Source: Balneolales bacterium (GTDB lineage: Bacteria; Bacteroidota; Rhodothermia; Balneolales; Natronogracilivirgulaceae). Taken from it: DNA of 6,240 bases. Positions within the stretch are counted from its first letter, which is position 1, and every line of letters starts with the position of its first letter. Made by a program: the position numbers and the translations under genes. The notes beneath the pieces were generated by a model. That model did no database searches and was not told where the DNA came from. It worked only from the letters and a program-made list of their open reading frames with translations. Positions 1 through 5,301 of this stretch are shown piece by piece. Where the stretch lies: the NCBI GenBank assembly GCA_007133875.1, contig SLLW01000002.1, positions 1 to 6,240 of the forward strand, written 5' to 3'.

Positions 1-10
1 AAAAAACAGT

Positions 11-733
11 TTAGTTACTTTGAGATATTCTGGCCATGTTTCCATTGCCGTTTTGATTAACTACAGCGCTATGGTTTTCACCCCACTGAGCTATAGTCGC
101 ACTATTACCATCGCCTGATTGAAGTAACCGGATTACGTGATTGCTGCCTTCCTGCCAGACGTCAATCAGGTTTCCGTCACCAAACTGAATGTAATCATGG
201 CCGCCAAGTGTCGTCAGCAGATGTCCACCATCCTCTCCAATCTGCACGGAATACAACTGGTTGTTGTTCCCTGACTGGAAAATCGAGTGTTCGTCATCGG
301 CGGCAAATCCAACAAGATGATCGGATGTGCCAAACTGACGGATATCGGCCGTATTGTACTCACCCTGCATGGAAAACTGGACATTATGTCCGTCTCCCTC
401 CTGCACAATGACCGAAACGTGCCCGATACCATCGACATTGATTACACCGGTGTTATCATCTCCAAGCTGGCTTATGAATCCTGTATGGTGCTGCCCCAAT
501 TGAACAAGGCGGGCATAGTTACCCTCAGGACCATCTCCTTGCTGATATATCCTTCCTGCGTGATAGCCGGTTTGATTGATCAGGGCATCGTGATTATTTC
601 CAAGCTGCTCGATAAAAGCCCCGTCATTAATTGCGACATCACCAGGGATGGTAGCTTCGGGACTGGGTGGCATTTGTGCCAAAACCAGTCCTGAAGAAGC
701 AACCATTAGAATCACAACTATTAACTTTTTCAT
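11..733 (-). CDS. Curlin-repeat amyloid subunit 2 (CsgA/CsgB family), histidine-rich
   Basis: Secreted 240-residue protein, a likely curli fibre subunit. Residues 1-19 are a signal peptide (MKK, hydrophobic core, cleavage after LVLA). A short Pro-rich segment (about 20-31) follows, then about 18 strand units ending in Gln, mostly 10-12 residues apart (Q43, Q54, Q64, Q78, Q89, Q111, Q123, Q133, Q153, Q164, Q183, Q194, Q205, Q216, Q227, Q238), each preceded by G-x-N/H-x-A-like turns. This is the curlin N-x5-Q / Q-x-G pattern. E. coli CsgA has ten strands, so this protein is nearly twice as long. It has no Cys. It has 12 His, many at the Gln-minus-6 position normally held by Ser or Asn. The repeat is degenerate around 139-183. 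The start is ATG at 733; the upstream Shine-Dalgarno is weak (GAG about 8 bases away). It lies 175 bases behind the other subunit gene and may share its transcript. Whether it is the major subunit or the nucleator cannot be decided from sequence. Confidence 0.85.
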   Translation of the reverse strand: MKKLIVVILMVASSGLVLAQMPPSPEATIPGDVAINDGAFIEQLGNNHDALINQTGYHAGRIYQQGDGPEGNYARLVQLGQHHTGFISQLGDDNTGVINVDGIGHVSVIVQEGDGHNVQFSMQGEYNTADIRQFGTSDHLVGFAADDEHSIFQSGNNNQLYSVQIGEDGGHLLTTLGGHDYIQFGDGNLIDVWQEGSNHVIRLLQSGDGNSATIAQWGENHSAVVNQNGNGNMARISQSN

Positions 734-809
734 TTAAAGCTCGTTGATTGGATTGCATCAAATGTCAGGTCCAAAAGGATCACACCGACAGTATTGTTGC
801 AGTATAATC

Positions 810-844
810 GCATTGTTGACATTGATGGCTCTCATCAACAATGC
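810..844. repeat. 10-bp perfect inverted repeat upstream of curlin subunit 2
   Basis: GCATTGTTGA (810-819) is repeated in inverse as TCAACAATGC (835-844) with a 15-base centre. A competing smaller hairpin, TTGATG (822-827) with CATCAA (833-838), sits inside it and shares bases with the right arm. It could be an operator for a dimeric regulator or an RNA stem in the transcript between the subunit genes. Both readings are inference; only the symmetry is seen. Confidence 0.5.
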
Positions 845-860
845 AAAATGACAGATACCC

Positions 861-881
861 CCCCCGGCCTAATGCCGGGGG
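861..881 (-). terminator. GC-rich hairpin behind curlin subunit 1, possible attenuator or partial terminator
   Basis: A perfect 8-bp stem, CCCCCGGC (861-868) with GCCGGGGG (874-881), encloses a 5-base loop and begins 27 bases past the stop of subunit gene 1. On the minus strand it is followed by GGGTATCTGTCATTTT, not a clean U-tract, so it is not a textbook intrinsic terminator. It may work as a 3' stabilising or attenuating stem, leaving some read-through into subunit gene 2. Confidence 0.5.
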
Positions 882-908
882 AGCTTCTCAAGGATTAATG
901 TTTCGATA

Positions 909-1634
909 TCAATCGCTCTGCATTACTGTTGCTGTATTATTGTCTCCGTGCTGAGTTAAATTTGCAGTGTTATAATCACTCGACTGGTTAACTGTCATAG
1001 TGTTGGAATAGCCAATCTGCTCCAAATCAGCATTGTTCCCATAAACATTCAAGGATTGAGTTACGTATGCACTGTTATTATCATGTTCCTGATAGATTTT
1101 TACATTATTTCCAAAACCCTCCATGTTGACGAATGCATAGTTTTCATCGCCGTATTGGATAAGATCAACAACGGATGTTTCATTGAATTGTTTATTTATA
1201 TGAGTTAGCTCTGCAATGTTACCAATACCAAGCTGCTTTACTGTTGCTTCGGTGTCGGTATTATCTTGAAGCAGATTCAGTACGTTATCTGATCCATCCT
1301 GAAGGACATCGGCCCAGTGCTTTTGCCCTCTATTCTGAGTGACATTAGCTGTGTTATTGTCACCGCCAATCTGATGGATTTGCACCTCCATGTTGCCGTT
1401 TGGTCCATTTTGCGTTGCTGTAGCTTCGTGATTGGCACCTACTTGGAGGATTCTTATGTCGAAGTCGAATCCATCATTCTGCGCAGCAGTAGCAGTGTTG
1501 TCGCTTCCCTGCTGAGCAATGGTTACATCAGAATCATCGACCTCCAATTGATCGACAGTTGCGGTATTACTTTGCGCAAACGCCATTCCTGCACTAAGCA
1601 GAAACATTACGAGAAACATGTTGATTTTTTTCAT
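909..1634 (-). CDS. Curlin-repeat amyloid subunit 1 (CsgA/CsgB family)
   Basis: Secreted 241-residue protein, a likely curli fibre subunit. Residues 1-20 are a signal peptide (MKK, hydrophobic core, cleavage after AFA before QSN). The rest is built of about 18 strand units ending mostly in Gln at 11-13-residue spacing (Q29, Q41, Q52, Q64, Q75, Q88, Q100, Q112, Q123, Q134, Q160, Q182, Q193, Q206, Q217, Q228, Q239), with turns such as GSDNTATAAQ and GDNNTATVMQ that match the curlin N-x-A-x3-Q signature. Two units replace the ladder Gln (H145, M171), and a four-residue insertion lies at about 146-152, so the middle is less regular than the ends. It is Asn/Asp/Thr-rich, acidic and Cys-free. ATG at 1634 is preceded by AGGTGA at good spacing, the best ribosome site in the locus, which fits high output. 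It could be the major subunit (CsgA) or the nucleator (CsgB); I cannot tell which. Confidence 0.88.
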   Translation of the reverse strand: MKKINMFLVMFLLSAGMAFAQSNTATVDQLEVDDSDVTIAQQGSDNTATAAQNDGFDFDIRILQVGANHEATATQNGPNGNMEVQIHQIGGDNNTANVTQNRGQKHWADVLQDGSDNVLNLLQDNTDTEATVKQLGIGNIAELTHINKQFNETSVVDLIQYGDENYAFVNMEGFGNNVKIYQEHDNNSAYVTQSLNVYGNNADLEQIGYSNTMTVNQSSDYNTANLTQHGDNNTATVMQSD

Positions 1635-1640
1635 GGTTGG

Positions 1641-1647
1641 TCACCTT
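1641..1647 (-). promoter_or_regulatory. Strong ribosome binding site of curlin subunit 1
   Basis: On the minus strand AAGGTGA ends 6 bases before the ATG at 1634, a near-ideal Shine-Dalgarno. It contrasts with the weak or absent sites of csgG and subunit gene 2, so it supports this start and suggests strong translation of this subunit. Confidence 0.7.
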
Positions 1648-1868
1648 TTTTATTTGATTAATTTCACCAGGCAACCTGCCTGATGATGCTGCTTTCCAAT
1701 TAACCCTCACCCCGTATAGCGGGCACTCACACGATACCCGGCTGCTCTGCGTTTTATGTATACGGTGCAAGGAGATGGGAGATGTAAAAGCGCAAGTAGC
1801 TTGCTTCTGAGAAATTATGTAAATTTTCAAGATTGCAAGGTAACGTTGTGGTATTTGGTTGGTCGCCA

Positions 1869-1887
1869 CCTTACGTTTTACGTAAGG
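1869..1887. promoter_or_regulatory. 19-bp palindrome, candidate operator upstream of the curlin genes
   Basis: CCTTACGTTTTACGTAAGG has perfect 8-bp arms (1869-1876 and 1880-1887) around a TTT centre. It lies in the gene-free region 235 bases ahead of the subunit 1 start and 90 bases past the csgG stop. Short spacing and perfect arms are typical of a dimeric regulator site; it could instead form a small RNA hairpin. The regulator is unknown. Confidence 0.5.
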
Positions 1888-1976
1888 ATCTGCAGCGTTG
1901 CCTTGCGCTTTTTATCTCCGCTATATCTTATCGTGTTTCATACGTTATGATGTTGAAATTAATGGGTATATATGGT

Positions 1977-3350
1977 TTAAAATCCTGTCTGGAACACAAT
2001 GCCGGCATTAACACTCCAGTGCTGGTCATTATACTTGCCCAGGGTGATGCCGTCTATGCCGTCAATTAATAGATACCGGTAATTACTGCTCAGCCGTACA
2101 CCAAACCGCCTGTTTATTCGGTAGTCCAGACCGGCCTCCACGCTTACAAATGGAAATAACTGATCATCATCTCCATTAAAAGCCTTGTCAAAAATGAACG
2201 CGCCACCCCCTGCCGCGATAAATGGTGACAGTTTGTGATCCGGTAGCATATACGTATTCGCCATGAGCTCCAATGCATTAACGGGATTCGAGTACGCCCG
2301 GGGGGCACTTATTTTTGTACGCTTGATATTCGTTTTTAAAGATATTGCCGGTGTTATCCCCTTTTCAATCTGCAGTGCAAACCCGGCATTGATATCGGGA
2401 TTTTCGTAATTCCCGATTACACTCCCCATGGACGTATTGGTCGAAACAGCCCAGCCTCTCCGGTATTCCGGGCGGGTGATAAATCCGAAATAGTCACGCT
2501 CCAGCTGTTCCCCGATTTTTTGTTCATACTCAAACTGTTCCCGATAGGCAACCACATGATCCCTGTTTTTCGCTGACCAAAGCCCTTCTTCCAATCCTTC
2601 CAGAATCAAAAGTTTCACCGCTTCGTCAATCGCTTCCGTGACAGCCATTACCGGTGGTTCATTGTAGGTATATCCGGTTTCGGCTTCCAGGAGGTGTTTC
2701 GTATCTATATACTTGAATACCCCGCTTTCGAGCTGCTGGGAGATGATCGACTTGGTGGTATGAACCGTTTTTAGAATGCGGCCACTCTGTGTGGAGACCG
2801 CCCGCAAATAGATGGTTACCTGATCTTTCCGGTACTGCCCCGACCCACCGATACCCAGATACCGGGCACCCATTCCGCCTGTTATGATGTTCGTATCGTA
2901 CCCGATGATGCCGCCTTCCATAATGATCCCGGCGAAAAGCAACGGCGGAAGCGGCGCAATCCGCTGCTCCCCGGCATGCTGCTGACGAAGATTCTGGATA
3001 ATTTGACGCTCATTCAACAGATTGGATATACTCTCCCGCTCAATCGTGGTAAACCATCCGGAATCTTCCAGTGATTTGGTGAGTATGGAAGTTGCCCCCT
3101 GGGTGACGGCGGTGGACCAGCTCGCAACCCTGTCGGATGGCTTATACTGCCCGGTCTGATCGCGGAACCGGTACACGGCAGCCACAATTTTTTCTTCGGG
3201 CTCCGGTAGTTGCCGGAGTGATTCGTTGGAACGGCTCAAGGTTCCCGGGGTTACCGGCTCTGTTTGTAACGGTTGCATGAAACCCACGCAGGAGTTCAGG
3301 AGAAACAACCCGAAGAAGAGTAATATGACCTGGAAGCCGTTGTGTTTCAT
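1977..3350 (-). CDS. csgG: CsgG curli secretion channel lipoprotein with C-terminal beta-barrel-like extension
   Basis: Outer-membrane curlin export pore; in E. coli nine CsgG subunits form a 36-strand barrel. The protein is 457 residues against 277 for E. coli CsgG. Residues 1-20 are a lipoprotein signal with lipobox LNSC (Cys21). Residues about 50-262 match CsgG closely: RDQTGQYKP, STAVTQGATSIL, DSGWF, ERESISNLLNERQII, EGGIIGYDTN, GGMGARYLGIG, DQVTIYLRAV, SGVFKYID, LEAETGYTYNEPP and EGLWSAKN. Residues about 290-457 are absent from E. coli CsgG and look like a small outer-membrane barrel: alternating aromatic/polar strands, Gly-rich segments (378-385), YRIN-RFGVRLSSNYRYL, WSVNAGIVFQTGF and a terminal Phe. 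The constriction loop differs from E. coli: Trp78 and Ser77 sit where Phe56 and Asn55 are, with one extra residue before them. The gene starts 2 bases after csgF without a clear Shine-Dalgarno, so translation is probably coupled. Confidence 0.95.
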   Translation of the reverse strand: MKHNGFQVILLFFGLFLLNSCVGFMQPLQTEPVTPGTLSRSNESLRQLPEPEEKIVAAVYRFRDQTGQYKPSDRVASWSTAVTQGATSILTKSLEDSGWFTTIERESISNLLNERQIIQNLRQQHAGEQRIAPLPPLLFAGIIMEGGIIGYDTNIITGGMGARYLGIGGSGQYRKDQVTIYLRAVSTQSGRILKTVHTTKSIISQQLESGVFKYIDTKHLLEAETGYTYNEPPVMAVTEAIDEAVKLLILEGLEEGLWSAKNRDHVVAYREQFEYEQKIGEQLERDYFGFITRPEYRRGWAVSTNTSMGSVIGNYENPDINAGFALQIEKGITPAISLKTNIKRTKISAPRAYSNPVNALELMANTYMLPDHKLSPFIAAGGGAFIFDKAFNGDDDQLFPFVSVEAGLDYRINRRFGVRLSSNYRYLLIDGIDGITLGKYNDQHWSVNAGIVFQTGF

Positions 3351-3352
3351 AA

Positions 3353-3778
3353 TCAGAAATTGGGAATCGTAATGCTGGTTTCATCCCCGGTCATAATATT
3401 GGAGATAATTACCGTTACTCCATCAAGGCCGGGCAACAGCTCAATATTGAATTCACCGAACTCAAAACGTGACTCTTTCAGCAAATCGTCGTCCCCAACC
3501 TGCCGGCGCACGATATCCCGGGTAAGCTGCGAGAGAACCTGGCGCTGCAGAGAAGCTTCGAAATCGGCAAGCGGATTCCGCTCAAGCCTGCTGGCGGCCG
3601 TGGCCTCGTGCTGATTCTGGGTATTTGCACTGCTCATGAGCCACTGGTAATTCATGGGATTCCCGCCAAAAGCCGGGTTTTTCGGCTCATAAACGAACTG
3701 CTGGGCCACCACTGCCGAGCCAAAACCTGTAAAAAACAGGATAAAAACTAAAAATGATACCATATATGAAAACTTCAT
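3353..3778 (-). CDS. csgF: CsgF curli assembly and nucleation-coupling protein
   Basis: Secreted 141-residue partner of CsgG. Residues 1-25 are a signal peptide (cleavage after VVA, before QQF). The mature N-terminus carries the CsgF hallmark FVYEPKNPAFGGNP (28-41), followed by NYQWLMSSANTQNQ (43-56), aligning with E. coli FQFRNPNFGGNP and the Ser/Ala/Gln run after it. In E. coli this segment inserts into the CsgG lumen and forms a second constriction, while the C-terminal part reaches the surface and positions the nucleator. The E. coli constriction residue Asn17 aligns with Met42 here. The C-terminal part (104-141) is strand-rich (FEFGEFNIELLP, GVTVIISNIMTGDETSITIPNF) like the family. ATG at 3778 has AGGGGG only 3 bases away and a second AGGGGG 14 bases away. 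The gene lies 19 bases behind csgE and 2 bases ahead of csgG in one operon. Confidence 0.93.
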   Translation of the reverse strand: MKFSYMVSFLVFILFFTGFGSAVVAQQFVYEPKNPAFGGNPMNYQWLMSSANTQNQHEATAASRLERNPLADFEASLQRQVLSQLTRDIVRRQVGDDDLLKESRFEFGEFNIELLPGLDGVTVIISNIMTGDETSITIPNF

Positions 3779-3781
3779 ACG

Positions 3782-3799
3782 CCCCCTAAATATCCCCCT
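3782..3799 (-). promoter_or_regulatory. Doubled AGGGGG ribosome-binding region of csgF
   Basis: Two AGGGGG runs lie on the minus strand before csgF: one at 3782-3787 (3 bases from the ATG, rather close) and one at 3794-3799, overlapping the TAG stop of the LysM-CsgE gene. Either could pair with 16S rRNA, and the overlap with the stop would favour re-initiation by ribosomes finishing csgE. Confidence 0.45.
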
Positions 3800-4718
3800 A
3801 ATAAATCAGGAATTGTTGTTGATTGTCACGCAGATAGAGATACGTTCTTCTGACAGCAAACTGACCGGCTTCTTCGATATACTCATACCGGGGTTGCAAC
3901 CGGGTCTGGAATGTCTCAATATCATTAACCATGACGGTGACGATGGTGCCCATGGAAGGTGCCGGCTGCTCTAATATCCGGATGGAATAATTTGTCGCAC
4001 CTGGCGGTGTTTGCCAGAACGAGTAAAACATATCGTAGAAGTCACGCCCTGCTTTTGAGCGGGTTTCGTCGTGAATCATTCCGTCAACTTCAGTAAATAC
4101 CTGCAATTCTGTTTCTTGCGTACGCTCTTCAAGCTCCTGCCTTTCTGCTTCTTCACGAAGATTCTGTTCAAAAGCTTCCCGAAATGCCATCAGTACCGCT
4201 TCGTCATCATCCAAACCTGCGACGATTTCGGTCGCCTCATCCCGGTACCCCGTACCATCTCTTTTAATGATGAGATTCGCCAAATCGGAATCACGTCTGG
4301 CCATTTCCCGGATCCCCTGCATCAACAATGTCCGATGAAGAAACAGATAACCGTAGATGGCTTCCCGTATAGGCATCACCGATACATCACAAAACGGGTT
4401 TTTGAGCACATCGCGGCGCGACATTGATGAATCCGTATACCGCCCGATGTGATACGGAATACTCAGTTTCTGATCCGGATATATGATATCAGGATCCTGG
4501 ATCTGATCGGCATTGGCAATGTAAATGGCTTCCCAGAATCGGAAATCTCCAAACCGGGTGCCGATACCATATAAATGATCACCCTCCTGGATCATGTATG
4601 TAACTTCGCCATCACTGCAGCCACCGGCATAAGAATGAGACGTTCCGGCATTCACTCCCAGGATCATGGTGAGAATGATAGCGACAGGCCAGTTTATATG
4701 TTTCGTGAGAATTAACAC
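3798..4718 (-). CDS. csgE: LysM domain-CsgE fusion, curli secretion adaptor
   Basis: Exported 306-residue protein. Residues 1-31 are a signal peptide (hydrophobic 10-24, likely cleavage after SYA). Residues 39-88 are a LysM domain (VTYMIQEGDHLYGIGTRFG, then W62, IYIAN, DPDIIYPDQKLSIP), which binds peptidoglycan-type glycans. Residues about 115-206 are helical, ending in a Glu/Arg-rich coiled coil (178-205). Residues 207-300 are CsgE: DGMIHDETRSKAGRDFYDMF, then W235, SIRILEQPAPSMGTIVTVMVND and FQTRLQP align with E. coli [39 protein letters not shown] and FQTFLFP. E. coli CsgE is only about 130 residues. It caps the periplasmic mouth of CsgG and guides subunits in. Two Cys (34, 110) might form a disulfide; Cys34 is a poor lipobox (AGGC), so a lipoprotein is less likely. 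The start is GTG at 4718, backed by AAAGGG 9 bases upstream; the next ATG (residue 18) would cut the signal peptide. It is the first gene of the csgEFG operon. Confidence 0.9.
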   Translation of the reverse strand: MLILTKHINWPVAIILTMILGVNAGTSHSYAGGCSDGEVTYMIQEGDHLYGIGTRFGDFRFWEAIYIANADQIQDPDIIYPDQKLSIPYHIGRYTDSSMSRRDVLKNPFCDVSVMPIREAIYGYLFLHRTLLMQGIREMARRDSDLANLIIKRDGTGYRDEATEIVAGLDDDEAVLMAFREAFEQNLREEAERQELEERTQETELQVFTEVDGMIHDETRSKAGRDFYDMFYSFWQTPPGATNYSIRILEQPAPSMGTIVTVMVNDIETFQTRLQPRYEYIEEAGQFAVRRTYLYLRDNQQQFLIY

Positions 4719-4727
4719 CCTGGAATA

Positions 4728-4733
4728 CCCTTT
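4728..4733 (-). promoter_or_regulatory. Ribosome binding site deciding the GTG start of csgE
   Basis: AAAGGG on the minus strand lies 9 bases before the GTG at 4718. No ATG gives a full signal peptide, so this site decides the start. A run of seven G lies a little further upstream (4752-4758). Confidence 0.55.
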
Positions 4734-4917
4734 AATAGATTTTTGATACTTCCCCCCCTCAGTTCGATCTTACGCTAAAAACCGGTAACACTGAGCGAAT
4801 ACTGCGACTGTACTTTCCTTTACGAGAATGCTTTCGTACTTCCAATAATCACCCGGTAAAACAATTTGCCAATACGTTTCAAATTTCACCGGAATGTTAT
4901 TGCCTATTCTTGATCAA

Positions 4918-4946
4918 ATAACAACCTTAACCCATGGTGCTTGCAA
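4918..4946 (-). promoter_or_regulatory. Candidate promoter of csgEFG with -10 inside an inverted repeat
   Basis: Minus-strand TTGCAA (4941-4946), a 17-base spacer and TGTTAT (4918-4923) resemble sigma-70 boxes, four of six matches each. The -10 is covered by the right arm of a 7-bp inverted repeat (4895-4923), which could be an operator. It would give a leader of roughly 190 bases. Bacteroidota-type promoters differ from this consensus, so this is tentative. Confidence 0.25.
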
Positions 4947-5165
4947 CAGGCAATAAGTGCTGCAGAATTAATGAATGAGAATTATTTTGTAATGAATCTT
5001 TGACTCTCCAATACACTTAGACGGTAAATAAAAAATCCGGGACTTCTGTCATAATTAAAATGAACTAATAAAATCACAGGACTCCACAAAGGTCAGGGAA
5101 CCTGATGAGTTTTTACAATAATTTACGCCCACCTGAATGCCCGGCCGGCAACATATTAATTTTTT

Positions 5166-5194
5166 ATTATAATCTTGTTTCATTACTCCCGCAA
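5166..5194 (-). promoter_or_regulatory. Candidate distal promoter, perfect TATAAT
   Basis: A perfect TATAAT on the minus strand (5166-5171) has TTGCGG (5189-5194) 17 bases upstream. It lies about 450 bases ahead of csgE and just past the PH-domain gene, so it would produce a very long leader. The AT-rich setting makes a chance match possible. Confidence 0.25.
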
Positions 5195-5301
5195 AACCCA
5201 AGAGATCCCGGGACGAAACCGACTGAAGCCCAAGGACTTTGCTTAACATCAACCACGCCCTTCCGGCCATGATATGAACAATGGTTTGCCGAAATACCGG
5301 A

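Larger units (their letters stand above)
734..908. other. Spacer between the two curlin-subunit genes
   Basis: This is a 175-base gap without a convincing gene. It contains a GC-rich hairpin close behind subunit gene 1 and a separate 10-bp inverted repeat further downstream, both listed on their own. On the minus strand there is a TATACT (plus positions 802-807) that could be a -10 element, but no good -35 is placed with it. The gap may act as a partial terminator or mRNA-stability element that sets the ratio of the two subunits, as well as the leader of subunit gene 2. Confidence 0.5.
1635..1976 (-). promoter_or_regulatory. Control region between csgG and the curlin-subunit genes
   Basis: This is 342 bases without a convincing gene; the small open frames here lack ribosome sites and recognisable composition. 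The length and the well-formed ribosome site at its end suggest that the subunit genes have their own promoter. Visible symmetry includes a 19-bp palindrome (1869-1887), a 13-base pseudo-palindrome TCATACGTTATGA (1938-1950), GCAAG/CTTGC arms (1792-1804) and CCCG/CGGG arms (1711-1723). No clear U-tract terminator for csgG is seen, and I could not fix -35/-10 boxes with confidence. Confidence 0.5.
4719..5301 (-). promoter_or_regulatory. Gene-free control region upstream of csgEFG
   Basis: This is 583 bases with no convincing gene; the one long open frame entering it is an out-of-frame shadow of the PH-domain gene. It is AT-rich in the middle (about 4970-5180). It holds two candidate promoters listed separately, a 7-bp inverted repeat TGTTATT/AATAACA (4895-4901 and 4917-4923), a G7 tract on the minus strand (4752-4758) and a TACGTTT (4873-4879) that also occurs inside the palindrome at 1869-1887. 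The long spacer fits a regulated promoter for the curli export operon. No clear terminator for the upstream gene was found. Confidence 0.5.

Noticed and set aside
287..694. A 135-codon open frame on the plus strand
   Set aside because: It lies wholly antisense to the curlin subunit 2 gene, whose repeat pattern and signal peptide are clear.
909..1634. The repetitive Gln/Asn pattern as an ice-binding, RTX or prion-like protein
   Set aside because: The 11/22-residue Gln-ended units with G-x-N-x-A turns, and csgEFG next door, fit curlin better. There are no RTX GGxGxD nonapeptides.
1594..1869. A 91-codon minus-strand open frame overlapping the start of curlin subunit 1
   Set aside because: It overlaps the signal peptide of a clear gene in another frame, lacks a ribosome site and spans the region of palindromes.
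1756..2069. Two overlapping small plus-strand open frames in the csgG-curlin gap
   Set aside because: They have no convincing Shine-Dalgarno, no known domain, and one runs into csgG on the opposite strand. The region looks regulatory.
4071..4427. A 118-codon plus-strand open frame
   Set aside because: It is antisense to the LysM-CsgE gene and is Phe/His-rich as expected from the reverse of a Glu/Arg-rich coding strand.
3798..4718. LysM-CsgE as a lipoprotein through Cys34
   Set aside because: The residues before the Cys (AGG) lack the Leu/Val at -3 of a lipobox, and a standard cleavage site (SYA) precedes it. It remains a minor possibility.
5086..5110. TCAGG-GAA-CCTGA small hairpin followed by TTTTT on the plus strand
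   Set aside because: The stem is only 5 bp, the T-run is offset by four bases, and no plus-strand gene ends there.
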